Shown here in pieces: positions 35,883 to 44,448 of a stretch of 64,000 nt of DNA (positions are counted from its first letter, which is position 1; each line of letters starts with the position of its first letter). The position numbers were made by a program, and so were the translations under genes. Source of the DNA: Agromyces ramosus (GTDB lineage Bacteria > Actinomycetota > Actinomycetes > Actinomycetales > Microbacteriaceae). Below the pieces are notes generated by a model that searched no databases, was not told the DNA's origin, and saw only the letters and a list, made by a program, of their open reading frames with translations. The stretch lies in NCBI RefSeq assembly GCF_030817175.1, contig NZ_JAUSYY010000001.1, positions 2,542,001 to 2,606,000 on the forward strand. Reading direction: 5' to 3'.

Positions 35883-36015
35883 ATCTCTCAGCGCTGTCGT
35901 CGAACGCGGAGGAGCCGCGCTTCGTCAGCAGCTCGGGCTCGTCATACGTCATCGGCACGGGTACTACATCGGCTACAAGTTCCAGAAGGGACTCGAACTG
36001 GTCAGCCAGGCCGAG
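35883..36015 (+). pseudogene. nrdF: Two rearranged fragments of nrdF
   Basis: The first part (35883-35958) encodes LSALSSNAEE then [12 protein letters not shown], a diverged form of the NrdF C-terminus ([22 protein letters not shown]). The second part (35955-36015) is nearly identical to nrdF bases around 34658-34714 ([18 protein letters not shown]). The order is reversed relative to the gene, with a short GCACGG shared at the join, as after a tandem duplication followed by loss. The following bases to 36250 hold no recognisable gene. Confidence 0.75.
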
Positions 36016-36250
36016 CCTAGTCGAAAGGCGTGCGACCTCTCAGGAGCATCACGTCAGCGTTCTTGGAACTATTACTGCTGGCAGTCGGCGTCGAGGATTC
36101 GCAGTCGATGAGAGTCTTGAGGCTGTGGCGTTTGAGGCCGCTTCACCGGGCACTTTCGCGGGCGGGTGTTACGAGAATAGGCAAACCGCGAGACGCAGGT
36201 CGCGGCCTGCGTCACGCGGTGCTCACCAGTAGGAACGGGGGAAGGATCTC

Positions 36251-36473
36251 GTGGCAAAGGTCTTCAGCACGTTCCACTACAGCGATCGCGATGCCGAGCA
36301 TCTGCATGAAGAGATGCGCAAGCTCGTCGCCGCCCTTGATGAACGCGCCGCGGAGTTTGGGCGCGGAGCGCGAGGATGATGAGGTTGTCGTCGCTCGAGG
36401 AGAGCGGGCGGCCGAGCTGTTCCCAGTCCGTTCGAGTGCCGGACGAACGTTCCACCACGTGGACGCGGGGTAG
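36251..36473 (+). pseudogene. Possible small gene broken by a frameshift
   Basis: GTG at 36251 after AAGGATCTC opens a 42-codon frame (VFSTFHYSDRDAEHLHEEM onward, Ala/Glu/Arg-rich helix) ending at 36379. A protein-like stretch (EDDEVVVARGERAAELFPV) continues in the +1 frame to 36473, suggesting one gene of about 73 codons with an indel near 36370. The minus strand of the same interval is also open (36212-36742), so the coding strand is not certain. No family recognised. Confidence 0.3.
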
Positions 36474-36741
36474 AGGCCCGACGTCACGAAGCGCGGGCGT
36501 GTGCCGCGCAGTGCGTATCGGGCAGCGAATGCAGCTCGTTCTCGTTCGACAACAGCCGGGCCCGGGTGCCATTCCACGTCCAGCGCGCTGGTGAGGTCGT
36601 CAATGCCGGGATCCGGAGTGCCCGCGGTGAGGCTTCTTGTCTGAACAGGTTTTTCGAGTGGTGTCGGATTCGCGCGAAGTCGTTCGTTGACTTCATGAAT
36701 GGCCCCCAATGTGGGTGCCGAAGTCATGGAGAACCAAACCA

Positions 36742-36992
36742 ATGAAACTTACGACGATCACGCAGCTCACTCTTGACGGAGTGTCAGGGTAACGGCGGCC
36801 CAACTGTTGAAGACCTCGAGGGGGGATTCGAACGCGGCGGATGGGCGAGGGGAGCGGGTGACGACACGACCCGCGACCACATTGCCGCGACGTTCCAGCG
36901 AGCCGACGCGTTCCTCTTCGGCCGACGAACATACGACATCCTCCACGAATTCTGGGGCACCATCGAGGACCTGAAACGGCACCCGATCGGAG
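36742..36992 (+). pseudogene. Dihydrofolate-reductase-like (RibD C-terminal type) gene fragment
   Basis: The ATG opens KLTTITQLTLDGV, a frame loss follows near 36782, and the expected GNGGPTVEDLEGGFERGGW, FQRADAFLFGRRTYDILHEF and WGTIED continue in the next frame. These are hallmarks of the small DHFR-like RibD-C family (usually about 190 residues). After about 80 residues the sequence stops matching and runs into the 239-bp repeat at 36993, which brings an unrelated membrane-helix peptide. The gene is therefore frameshifted and 3'-truncated by a recombination. Confidence 0.75.
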
Positions 36993-37231
36993 TGGTCTTT
37001 GCACTCGCGCTACTCACTGCGGTCATCTGCCTGATCGTGTTCCTCATCTCGGCGACGAAGGCCTCAGCCGTCATGGCCCGCTACCGTCGGGTGCAGACGG
37101 AACTGCTCCTCGCAGATGCCTCGGACGGCGGGCCACATGACGACGACATCAGCGGCGACACTCGCCCGCCCGCCGCGCCCTGACCACGGTGCGCAATCGG
37201 CCACCCGAGCCGATGCGACCTGAATTGCACC
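36993..37231 (+). repeat. 239-bp direct repeat, left copy
   Basis: Nearly identical to 49832-50070. It encodes the membrane helix [18 protein letters not shown] and the acidic tail [18 protein letters not shown] of the small protein that is complete at 49786, plus about 48 bases beyond its stop. Here it is joined to the DHFR-like fragment without the protein's own start. Confidence 0.85.
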
Positions 37232-37441
37232 GGAGGTCGATCCCCTTACCGGACACCCGCACCACACCTCGACTGCGATCGCAGATTCCGGTCTCATTCG
37301 ACACGAACAACGTCACTCCTTCCAACAGGCGATACTGAGCAAACGAAGTGTTCGTTGTTCAGCATTTCCGGAGTATGTGAGGACGGGACCAATGCCGAAA
37401 TCTGTTCAAGGCAGGGCAGGCTTCGCCGGCGGGAACGATCC

Positions 37442-37936
37442 ATGCTGGTGAACAGACGGCAGGCGTTGGCGATCGGAGCGCTCGTGATCGCCGTCGGGGT
37501 TGTGATGGCAGGCTGCGCACCGATTCGCCTCCAACCGCCAATGGCCGCAGCAATCCGGCAGCACGGAGCTGACCTGGAGCTAGCCGTGTGCGAAGCCATC
37601 ACGGCCGAGCGCATCTATGTCGGTGTCCGGAACTCGGAGACCGACGGTGACTGGCTGACACTGACCGACCTGCAGGGATCGACGACGATCGAACCAGGGT
37701 CAGTCCTCCGCGTAGGAGACGAGCTCCCGGGCATGAGCGCCATCATCGACCCCTCGCCCCGAACGCGCTTGGATGGGGAGGACTTCAGTGTTAGCATCCG
37801 GAACGACAGCGACGCGTTGACCATCTTCTTCGCCGCTGTCCCGTGGGATGATCTCAGCGGCGACTGGTTCTATACCGACGGCAAGAGCTCCGAAGAACCA
37901 TGCGGACACTTTCAGGAATGGATCTCGACGCACTGA
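37442..37936 (+). CDS. Lipoprotein of unknown function
   Basis: Protein of 164 residues with a lipoprotein signal peptide (NRRQALAIGALVIAVGVVMAGC). The mature part is a beta-rich acidic domain (VGVRNSETDGDWLTLTDLQG ... NDSDALTIFFAAVPWDDLSG) with two more cysteines. No family recognised. ATG at 37442 has a weak upstream site. It lies alone between repeat-rich stretches; 37937-38137 has no gene. Confidence 0.65.
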   Translation: MLVNRRQALAIGALVIAVGVVMAGCAPIRLQPPMAAAIRQHGADLELAVCEAITAERIYVGVRNSETDGDWLTLTDLQGSTTIEPGSVLRVGDELPGMSAIIDPSPRTRLDGEDFSVSIRNDSDALTIFFAAVPWDDLSGDWFYTDGKSSEEPCGHFQEWISTH

Positions 37937-38137
37937 CCCTTCGTCAATCGCCGCGACCATTGCGCAGGCGACTCAGGCCGGCACGTAGCTGTTTTCGCCT
38001 GTAGGTGCAGTGGTGAAGCATGAGGCATCGCACCGACTGAAGCTGCCCAAGATCGGCGGCCGCAGCGGACGCCACGACGTCGGTAACCGCGAAGGATCCT
38101 CGAGCCGTTCCGCAACCGGATCCCCAACCTGGTAATT

Positions 38138-38599
38138 CTAGCGGCCGGCGTTCACCTCGGCCTCGTAGGCGTCGCCAGCCGCACGCATTTCGTCCTCGGT
38201 GACGAAGCCGGACTCGGCGAGCAGGATCGGGCGGAACGACTCAACACCGTTGCGGCAGATCACGTCGTCGTGCCAGTCGTTGTTCATGGACGGCTCGTAG
38301 AAGCAATCCCACGCCCCCGACATCGCATCTTCAATCTCGTTCTGCGTCGGATCCTCTATGACCGACTCGGGTGCAACGTATGCCTGATCGGTCGGGCCTC
38401 CACCCGACTCATCTGAAGCAGCAAGCTCGATGAATCGGAAGATTTCCCCGCCTGACCACACGTTGAAGACGACCAAGATCAACGCAGGGATCCCCACGAC
38501 CGTTAGCACCCGCCAGACCAATGGGAGCTCGTCGGAGTTGCGTTTCGATGGTTGGTAAGGCATCAGACGCTGGCTCTCCCTGTCGAGTCGATTCATCAT
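38138..38599 (-). CDS. Single-pass membrane protein of unknown function
   Basis: About 153 residues: basic N-terminus, one transmembrane helix (VLTVVGIPALILVVFNVW), then an acidic extracellular domain with two cysteines (DAMSGAWDCFYEPSMNNDW, DDVICRNGVESF). A start at the MMNRLDRES methionines is assumed; the later MPYQPSKRN, preceded by AGGGAG, is an alternative. Not recognised as a family. Convergent with the lipoprotein gene at 37442. Confidence 0.6.
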   Translation of the reverse strand: MMNRLDRESQRLMPYQPSKRNSDELPLVWRVLTVVGIPALILVVFNVWSGGEIFRFIELAASDESGGGPTDQAYVAPESVIEDPTQNEIEDAMSGAWDCFYEPSMNNDWHDDVICRNGVESFRPILLAESGFVTEDEMRAAGDAYEAEVNAGR

Positions 38600-38851
38600 G
38601 ACGGTTACGCGACCGCGGAAGAAGCCCACATGCGGGGGTCGCCGGGACCGCGATAACGGCCGCTGTCGTTGGTAAGGCGGACCCCGTCATCACACGCGTC
38701 ACTTTGCCCGCCTGAGCCTCGTCGATGAGGCCTTGCCGTGTTCCCTCCCTGACCAAGTACTACTCGATGACGCCCGAGGAACGTCGCACGAAGCGGCCCG
38801 GCAAGGGACCGGCTAGTGGGCGCCGGGTGACTGCTGATTCGACGTGGCGCC

Positions 38852-38990
38852 AGAAACGTTCGAAACCCCGAGTTTCGACCGCGCGCGGCGCAATGGAGTC
38901 CGGGACGGCAGAATCAGGGGTCTTCCTCGGAGGCCCCGCATGGTTCTGACCACCTCGATACGACGGGTCAAAAACCATCGTTTGTGATGC
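38852..38990 (-). repeat. ~150-bp dispersed repeat, copy 1 (inverted relative to copy at 49484)
   Basis: Read on the minus strand it starts with the palindromic ATCACAAACGATGG/TTTTTGACCC site (core at 38972-38983), has GAGGTGGTCAGAACC, and ends with GGTCGAAACTCGGGGTTT about 89 bases after GACCC. Copy 2 has the same blocks at the same spacing with a diverged middle. Bases 38600-39022 otherwise contain no gene. Confidence 0.6.
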
Positions 38991-39022
38991 TCCGGGCGCT
39001 GTCCTGCTTTGGCGCCCGGGGG

Positions 39023-39778
39023 TCAGCCCTGTTCGGTGGGCATGATCCACAGCTCCCCGATAGCGGTGTGCCGGGGGCGGGTAACCATGTAGGCGACCCC
39101 GTCGGCGATGTCTTCGGGGTCGAGCATTTTGAAGCCGCCGAAGTTCTTCTCGATGTCGGCGAGGATGTCGTCGCTGTTGTGGGAGTCGAGTTCGGTGTCC
39201 ACTTTGCCGGGTTCGAGAACGCCGACGCGGAGGTGGCCGGCTGCGAGTTCTTGGCGGAGGGCTTCGCTGAAGCCGTTCACGCCGAACTTCGTCATGTTGT
39301 ACGCGGCCATTGTGGGGAACGAGGTTCGGCCGGCGATGGAGGAGACGTTCACGATGTCCGCGACGTGACGGGGATGCTCGCCGGCCGCGTTCTGCAGGTG
39401 CGGGAGCGCGGCTTTGGTCATGTACAGCAGGCCCTGCTGGTTTACTGCGATCATCCGGTCCCATTGGTCGAGGTCGGCGTCCGCGACGGTGCCGAGGATC
39501 ATGTAGCCGGCGTTATTCACCAAGATGTCGAGCCGGCCGAAACGTTCGACCGCTTGTGCGACGGCGGCCTCTGCCTGGCTGCGGTCGGTGATGTCGGTGG
39601 GGATGGCGTAGGCGGTGCCGCCGACATCCTCGATCGCCGCGGCGAGCTCGTCGATCCGGTCCTTTCGGCGCGCGACCAGAGCGACGGCCGCGCCCTGCTG
39701 GGCGAGGTGCACGGCGGTGGCGCGGCCGATGCCACTGCTGGCGCCGGTGATGAGAGCGACGGTTCCGGTCAGCTTCAT
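39023..39778 (-). CDS. Short-chain dehydrogenase/reductase (classical SDR)
   Basis: NAD(P)-dependent oxidoreductase of 251 residues. Cofactor motif TGASSGIG (near 12-19), NNAGYMILG, catalytic Ser in NVSSIAGR and YNMTK as the YxxxK active site. The Arg-rich start of the second strand (ARRKDR) suggests NADP preference. The C-terminal block ELWIMPTEQG is seen in SDRs of the YdfG-like group. Likely co-transcribed with the second SDR upstream on the same strand. Substrate unknown. Confidence 0.92.
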   Translation of the reverse strand: MKLTGTVALITGASSGIGRATAVHLAQQGAAVALVARRKDRIDELAAAIEDVGGTAYAIPTDITDRSQAEAAVAQAVERFGRLDILVNNAGYMILGTVADADLDQWDRMIAVNQQGLLYMTKAALPHLQNAAGEHPRHVADIVNVSSIAGRTSFPTMAAYNMTKFGVNGFSEALRQELAAGHLRVGVLEPGKVDTELDSHNSDDILADIEKNFGGFKMLDPEDIADGVAYMVTRPRHTAIGELWIMPTEQG

Positions 39779-39894
39779 TGAGGGTCCTTCTTCTTGGCAT
39801 GCGTCGACGTCGAGCCGCAGGGGCGCGGCTGGGTGGTGAGGGCACGGGGCCAGATGACGCCGTGCCGGGGCAACGGATTGAGGCGTGCGAGTTC

Positions 39895-40740
39895 TTAGGC
39901 GTCGTTGTGGTTGAGGGAGGTCGACAGTTCACGGAACGCGTCCGCCTGTGCGCGAAGGTCGTTGCCCTTCTGCTCCGCGATCTGGACCGCGTCAGCTCCG
40001 GCGAGCCACCGCAGCGGCGGCTCGTCGCGGTCGACGACGGAGATCAGCGCGGCGGCGAGCTTGGCGGGGTCACCGGGCTGCTTGCCGTTCACGCTCTTCC
40101 ATCCCTCGATGGTCGCCTTCGTGCGGTCGGCGTAGTCGGGGATCGACAGTTCCGGCCACAGCGTCGAGGACCCCTCGACGAGCAGCTCGGTGCGGAAGAA
40201 CCCGGGCTCGACGACCGTGGTGGTGATGCCGTACGGGGCGAGATCGAAGCGGATGGATTCCATCCAGCCCTCGAGCGCGAACTTCGACGCGCAGTACGCG
40301 GCGACGAACTCCTGACCGATCAGGCCCGCGGTCGAGCTGAACGTGACGACTTGGCCGCTGCGCTGGTTGCGCATGACCGGGAGGACGGCGCGGGTGACGT
40401 TCAGCGGGCCGAAGAAGTTCACCTCCATCTGGTGGCGGAACTGCTCCGGGCTGATCTCCTCGAAGAACCCCGCGTAGAACAAGCCCGCGTTGTTGACGAG
40501 CACATCGATCCGGCCGAAGCGCGCAACAGTGGCATCCACGGCGGCCTGCGCGGCGTTCTCATCGGTGATGTCCAGCGCGACCGGAAGCAGGTTCTCCCGC
40601 TCGCCGAAGACTTCCGTGACGCGTGCCGCATCGCGGGCGGTAGCGACCACCGAGTGGCCGGCGGCCAGTGCCGCGTTGACGATGTCGACGCCCATGCCGC
40701 GTGCTGCGCCGGTGATGAACCAAACCTTGCTGTCACTCAT
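39895..40740 (-). CDS. Short-chain dehydrogenase/reductase (281 residues)
   Basis: Second SDR of the pair. Cofactor motif TGAARGMG near residue 10, NNAGLFYAGFFEE, active-site Ser in FSSTAGLIGQ and YCASK as YxxxK, then PYGITTTVVEPGFFRTELL. This matches the family often annotated as oxidoreductase with a YhxC/RetSDR-like C-terminus. ATG follows GGAAGGGGTCACCG. It is divergent from the XRE/MmyB regulator at 40863, an arrangement typical of actinobacterial SDR genes controlled by that regulator. Confidence 0.92.
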   Translation of the reverse strand: MSDSKVWFITGAARGMGVDIVNAALAAGHSVVATARDAARVTEVFGERENLLPVALDITDENAAQAAVDATVARFGRIDVLVNNAGLFYAGFFEEISPEQFRHQMEVNFFGPLNVTRAVLPVMRNQRSGQVVTFSSTAGLIGQEFVAAYCASKFALEGWMESIRFDLAPYGITTTVVEPGFFRTELLVEGSSTLWPELSIPDYADRTKATIEGWKSVNGKQPGDPAKLAAALISVVDRDEPPLRWLAGADAVQIAEQKGNDLRAQADAFRELSTSLNHNDA

Positions 40741-40862
40741 CGGTGACCCCTTCCGTGTCGGTGATTCCAGTGAACGCGGCTTCCCACACACGAGGCAGAC
40801 CCTACGTATCCGGTTAACACCAGGGACCCCCTACCCGACACAGATCGGCGTACCGTCGAAGC

Positions 40863-41771
40863 ATGGACAGCCGCAGCGAGATCCGCGAGTTCCTCATCAC
40901 TCGCCGAGCCCGGCTGACCCCCGAACGAGCCGGGCTCCCCGACTTCGGAGGTCGCCGCCGCGTCGCGGGCCTGCGACGCGAAGAGGTCGCCCTCGTAGCC
41001 GGTATCAGCGTTGAGTACTACACCCGCCTCGAGCGAGGCAACGCCGCCGGAGTCTCCGAAGCAGTCCTCGATGGCATCAGCCGCGCCTTGCAACTCGATG
41101 ACGCAGAGCACGCCCACCTGCACGACCTCGTCAGGGCCGCGAACGCGAGCCCGGGAACGGCCCGTCGTCGCAGCCCCGCCAGGGCGCAACAGATTGCACC
41201 AAGTGTTCGACAGATGATCGACGCCATGAAGGACGTCGCCGTCGTCATCCAGAACGGCCGGGGCGACATCGTTGCAGCAAATGGCCTGGGCCAAGCGGTG
41301 TACTCCGAGATGTTTCTGCAGCCGCTGAAACCCCCGAACTTCGGACGGTTCGTGTTTCTCGATCCGCGGTCTCAGGACTTCTACCTCGACTGGGACGAGG
41401 CCGCACGGCAAACCGTGGCCATTCTCCGGAGCGAGGCCGGCCGCGCGCCGCACGACCGCAGCCTGAGCAACCTCATCGGTGAGCTCTCTACCCGCAGCGC
41501 TACCTTTCGCACGCTCTGGGCATCGCACAACGTCCGCGAGCACCGCACCGGGCGCAAGGAGATCCACCACCCCCTCGTCGGCGACATGGCCCTCTCATTC
41601 GAAGGCCTTCAGGTCACCAGCGCACCAGGCCTGCTGATGCTGGCCTACACGGCCGAGCCGGGCTCCACATCACACGACAAGCTCCAACTCCTCGCCAACT
41701 GGACAGCGCCCACCAGCCACGAGAACCCCATCCAGGAACCGGCACAACCCGACTCAGTCGCCCACGAGTGA
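40863..41771 (+). CDS. XRE-family regulator with MmyB-like ligand-binding domain
   Basis: DNA-binding protein of 302 residues. N-terminal helix-turn-helix (GLRREEVALVAGISVEYYTRLERG, about 38-61) preceded by the EIREFLITRRARLTPE block; the C-terminal MmyB-like domain contains NGRGDIVAANGLGQAVYSEM, and a late HHPLVGDMALSFEGL. This group is common in actinobacteria, usually divergent from an oxidoreductase gene whose product or substrate it may sense. Here it is divergent from the SDR pair. The palindrome and MITE insertion start 14 bases after its stop. Confidence 0.92.
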   Translation: MDSRSEIREFLITRRARLTPERAGLPDFGGRRRVAGLRREEVALVAGISVEYYTRLERGNAAGVSEAVLDGISRALQLDDAEHAHLHDLVRAANASPGTARRRSPARAQQIAPSVRQMIDAMKDVAVVIQNGRGDIVAANGLGQAVYSEMFLQPLKPPNFGRFVFLDPRSQDFYLDWDEAARQTVAILRSEAGRAPHDRSLSNLIGELSTRSATFRTLWASHNVREHRTGRKEIHHPLVGDMALSFEGLQVTSAPGLLMLAYTAEPGSTSHDKLQLLANWTAPTSHENPIQEPAQPDSVAHE

Positions 41772-41792
41772 GACACGGTAGTCACAAACGAT

Positions 41793-41893
41793 GGCGGTCT
41801 CAACCGATCAGTGCACCACCCGATGCATCAAGGTTAAGACAGCGTCTGGGAACACGTCGGTGTCAGGTTGACTCGTTGATCGGTTGAGACCGC
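41793..41893. mobile_element. 101-bp MITE-like element, copy A
   Basis: Identical to copy B at 43935. Ends are inverted repeats (GCGGTCTCAACCGATCA and its complement) and the element is flanked by GAT on both sides (41790-41792 and 41894-41896), a likely 3-base target duplication. Removing the element and one GAT restores a CAAACGATCGTTTCTG palindrome. It has no coding capacity. Its ends match the right end of the IS30-like element at 45642. Confidence 0.8.
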
Positions 41894-41896
41894 GAT

Positions 41897-42247
41897 CGTT
41901 TCTGACCCTGACCTGGTTCGAGCTCGCGCGACACGCACCGACTGGTGACGGATCGATCTACTCCGTCTTGACCGATACGTTCTCGGTCAGGTCCGTGGAG
42001 ACGTCGTCGGGCAGCGGTGTGCCATCGGAGCGGCTGCAGATCGCAGATCGGGGCGGAGCTCGGCCGGCACGCTCCTTCGATCAGTCGGAGCTGTGCGCCG
42101 ACACTGTGACGCGAACGGGAATCATTTGCCCCGCACGCCGATCACGACGCCTGCTGTCAACGCGCCCGACCGAAGTAATCCACAAACCGCAGAATTGCAC
42201 GATTCCAGGCGTGCTCATCGCGCTTCGAGGGTCCGAAGAACGGCAAG
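41897..42247. other. Gene-poor interval after MITE copy A
   Basis: About 350 bases with open frames on both strands but no protein-like sequence, no plausible ribosome site and no repeat beyond the palindrome half next to the MITE. I see nothing else supportable here. Confidence 0.4.
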
Positions 42248-42287
42248 GAATGTGGGTGGTGTTGCAGCCGCAGCACCACCCACATTC
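42248..42287 (-). terminator. Long hairpin terminator for the secreted protein gene at 42301
   Basis: GAATGTGGGTGGTG (42248-42261) pairs perfectly with 42274-42287, and the inner bases extend the stem to about 18 pairs around an AGCC loop. It lies just after the stop of the minus-strand gene. Confidence 0.7.
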
Positions 42288-42300
42288 ACCCTTAGCCGAT

Positions 42301-42936
42301 CTATCTTTCGTTCGGCATCCCGGCAGGTTCAAGCAGACCCATCACGAAGTCGGGTTGCTTTTTTGATTGGATGTTGTTGGCACGCTTTTCGGCGGACATG
42401 CCCCGTGTGTCACCAACGAGGAGGTTCGTTCCGAGCGGCCTCAGCGAGGCATCCGGTGTCACCGGCTCGACGCCGTCAGGAAAGAGGTACGCCTCCGAGT
42501 ATTCCCCTGATCCGGGAACTTCGTACTTGAGCGCAACGCCATGACTTATGAAGTCCTCTACCTTGGTGCAGCCACTCGACATGCCGCCTTTGGAGAGCGA
42601 GACCACTAGGCAGACATTGCCTGAATAGTCTTCACCAGCCCAGTATGACGCCGCACCGTTCTTCCCAAGGAAGCGGGTCGATGATAGGTCGATGCCAGAC
42701 TCACCATGATCCTCACTGGCGGTCTTCCGGTCACGCTCCGGAAGCGCATCGATCGGGCGGCCGGACGAACCGAGTGCAGCGAGCACCGAGGATGCCGGTT
42801 TCACTTGGTCGGCCGCTGACGCTGCTACCCCCGCACTTGCCGCAGGCAAACCAACTATCGCAGCGATACCGATTCCTGCCACCATAGCGCCAGACAGCCC
42901 TGCAGTGATGCCGAAGGTCTTAATCAACTTGTGCAT
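42301..42936 (-). CDS. Secreted protein of unknown function (211 residues)
   Basis: Signal peptide of about 35-40 residues (GLSGAMVAGIGIAAIVGLPA). The mature part contains NVCLVVSLSKGGMSSGC and, after a gap, GVALKYEVPGSGEYSEAYLF, with two cysteines likely disulfide-linked. The same C-x(n)-C then YEV layout appears in the lipoprotein at 43475, so the two share a small unnamed domain. Downstream of, and probably co-transcribed with, the secreted protein gene at 42950. No family recognised. Confidence 0.65.
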   Translation of the reverse strand: MHKLIKTFGITAGLSGAMVAGIGIAAIVGLPAASAGVAASAADQVKPASSVLAALGSSGRPIDALPERDRKTASEDHGESGIDLSSTRFLGKNGAASYWAGEDYSGNVCLVVSLSKGGMSSGCTKVEDFISHGVALKYEVPGSGEYSEAYLFPDGVEPVTPDASLRPLGTNLLVGDTRGMSAEKRANNIQSKKQPDFVMGLLEPAGMPNER

Positions 42937-42949
42937 TGTTCAATCCCTT

Positions 42950-43372
42950 CTAGTAGGTGACTCTGCCGGAGAGCGGGAAATTGTAGGGGATCGACTCGAC
43001 CGGCGGCCAGTTCCACCACACCATGGTGTAGCCCTGGGCGGGTGCGACGTTGCTCCAAGTCGTCCAGACATTAGGGCCGGACTGGACCGAACCCAATACG
43101 CCACTTGGTCCCCTTGACATGCCGTAAGACTGGACGTTCAACCACCCCTGCAAACCGACTCCGACACGGGTCTGGCCGCCCCTAACAGGGTTATACGTTG
43201 AGCTCACCCGGGATATGCCCTCGGCGGTCTGCAAGTTGGTGACGTATTCAAGGGTTGTTGCTTGCGCAACCCCGACACCGCCGATACTGCCCACAGTTAT
43301 GCCAAACGCGACTGCAAGCCCGTAGATCATACGAGAGCGCCCACGAGGGCGAGGAGTGACTGTTGTTTGCAT
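42950..43372 (-). CDS. Small secreted protein of unknown function (140 residues)
   Basis: Basic N-terminus, a signal peptide (IYGLAVAFGITVGSIGGVGVAQA), and a mature domain of about 95 residues rich in aromatic residues and Gly (GVGLQGWLNVQSYGMS, MVWWNWPPVESIPYNF) without cysteines. ATG at 43372 is preceded by GGAGAAAA; an earlier frame opening at 43408 is less likely. The size and secretion would fit a bacteriocin-like or surface peptide, but no known family motif is visible. Confidence 0.6.
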   Translation of the reverse strand: MQTTVTPRPRGRSRMIYGLAVAFGITVGSIGGVGVAQATTLEYVTNLQTAEGISRVSSTYNPVRGGQTRVGVGLQGWLNVQSYGMSRGPSGVLGSVQSGPNVWTTWSNVAPAQGYTMVWWNWPPVESIPYNFPLSGRVTY

Positions 43373-43474
43373 TTTTCTCCATCCACTTCGTTGTGAAGTG
43401 GGAGTCAATCTTCCACATAAAGATTGCTAAGTAAACAGGGAATAAATTGCCGATGCGGGGATACGATGTAGACA

Positions 43475-43894
43475 ATGACTTCCAGCCCAAGACACCCGAT
43501 GACCGCAACAGCGATGACGGTCGCCATGCTCAGTGTCACGTTTCTCACTGCTTGCACTTCTGACTTGCCGACCTACGCGATCTTCGAACGTCCGGCGGAG
43601 GCGAGCGATGCGCTTCCCGCCGATCTGCCGCAGGATGCCTTGGACACCTTGAGCCCAGAAACTGCTCGCCTGGCGGGCGAGGACGCTGGGAGTGAGCTAT
43701 ACCTAGTGCGAAGCAGCGACCTGACGCAGACATGCCTCCTTGCGTATGCCACAGCCGAGGATTGGTTGTTGGGGTGCAGCGAAGGTGACTCATTCAAGGT
43801 CGGGATGAGCCCGATCTCGTATGAGGTGCGGGCAGATGGAATGCCGGCTCCGAAAGAGAAGACCAAGCTCACAACCAACGTCTACAAGCCCTAA
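43475..43894 (+). CDS. Lipoprotein of unknown function (139 residues)
   Basis: Lipoprotein signal peptide ending in LTAC, then an acidic domain with QTCLLAYATAEDWLLGC and ISYEVRADG, resembling the Cys-containing domain of the secreted protein at 42301. Divergent from the two secreted-protein genes. Start ATG at 43475 lacks a strong ribosome site; an ATG at 43499 is an alternative that also keeps the signal peptide. Followed by MITE copy B. Confidence 0.65.
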   Translation: MTSSPRHPMTATAMTVAMLSVTFLTACTSDLPTYAIFERPAEASDALPADLPQDALDTLSPETARLAGEDAGSELYLVRSSDLTQTCLLAYATAEDWLLGCSEGDSFKVGMSPISYEVRADGMPAPKEKTKLTTNVYKP

Positions 43895-43934
43895 TCGCGC
43901 CGACCCAATCTGCCCGCAGCCGAGCAGAATCGAT

Positions 43935-44035
43935 GGCGGTCTCAACCGATCAGTGCACCACCCGATGCATCAAGGTTAAGACAGCGTCTGGGAACACGTC
44001 GGTGTCAGGTTGACTCGTTGATCGGTTGAGACCGC
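43935..44035. mobile_element. 101-bp MITE-like element, copy B
   Basis: Same sequence as copy A over the whole element and in the same orientation, again flanked by GAT (43932-43934 and 44036-44038). The left flank differs from copy A, so the two are independent insertions or were moved with different neighbours. It lies 41 bases after the lipoprotein gene. Confidence 0.8.
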
Positions 44036-44145
44036 GATCGTTTCTGACCCTCGTACGTTGCGAGTGGGTCTGAGGCTGTCTCCTACCACCCCTCACGACA
44101 CGACACCGCTGATATCGTGTGCTCAAACGGAAGCGGAGGGCCGCG

Positions 44146-44346
44146 ATGGAGTGGGTAGCTGGGGCGCTGCTTGTAATCGTCGTGCTCGGTGTCGTAGCGA
44201 CGGTGCTCCTCATCGTGCGCGATCGGCGGAATCGTTCGCTTAGCGCGCATCACTCTGAGTTCCACGGAGATGCGTCGCATGCTGAGGCGATGGGGCGCGC
44301 ATATGCGGCGGATGTTTCGCGGGACACGGGGATCGGAAGTTCCTAG
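44146..44346 (+). CDS. Small single-pass membrane protein (66 residues)
   Basis: ATG at 44146 preceded by GGAGGGCCGCG. One N-terminal transmembrane helix (VAGALLVIVVLGVVATVLLIV), then a hydrophilic tail (HSEFHGDASHAEAMGRAYAAD). No family recognised; similar helix-plus-tail mini-proteins occur at 49786 and perhaps 45661. Confidence 0.55.
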   Translation: MEWVAGALLVIVVLGVVATVLLIVRDRRNRSLSAHHSEFHGDASHAEAMGRAYAADVSRDTGIGSS

Positions 44347-44448
44347 CTCCGAGATGGGACCCATACGCCACGGTCGCCGTGCCCAGATGACCGCGCGGCT
44401 GTAACCCTAGAAGCGGGGCTGCCTGGTGTCCGGCCGGTCAAGCATCCC

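Noticed and set aside
36212..36742. 176-codon minus-strand frame
   Set aside because: Partly protein-like, but it overlaps the plus-strand candidate at 36251 and the DHFR-like start, and has no family match; left undecided and not annotated.
38984..40746. Plus-strand frames opposite the two SDR genes
   Set aside because: Antisense shadows; the minus strand has complete SDR motifs and a divergent regulator.
41884..42366. 160-codon plus-strand frame after MITE copy A
   Set aside because: Begins inside the element's end, lacks a ribosome site, and overlaps the terminator and end of the secreted-protein gene.
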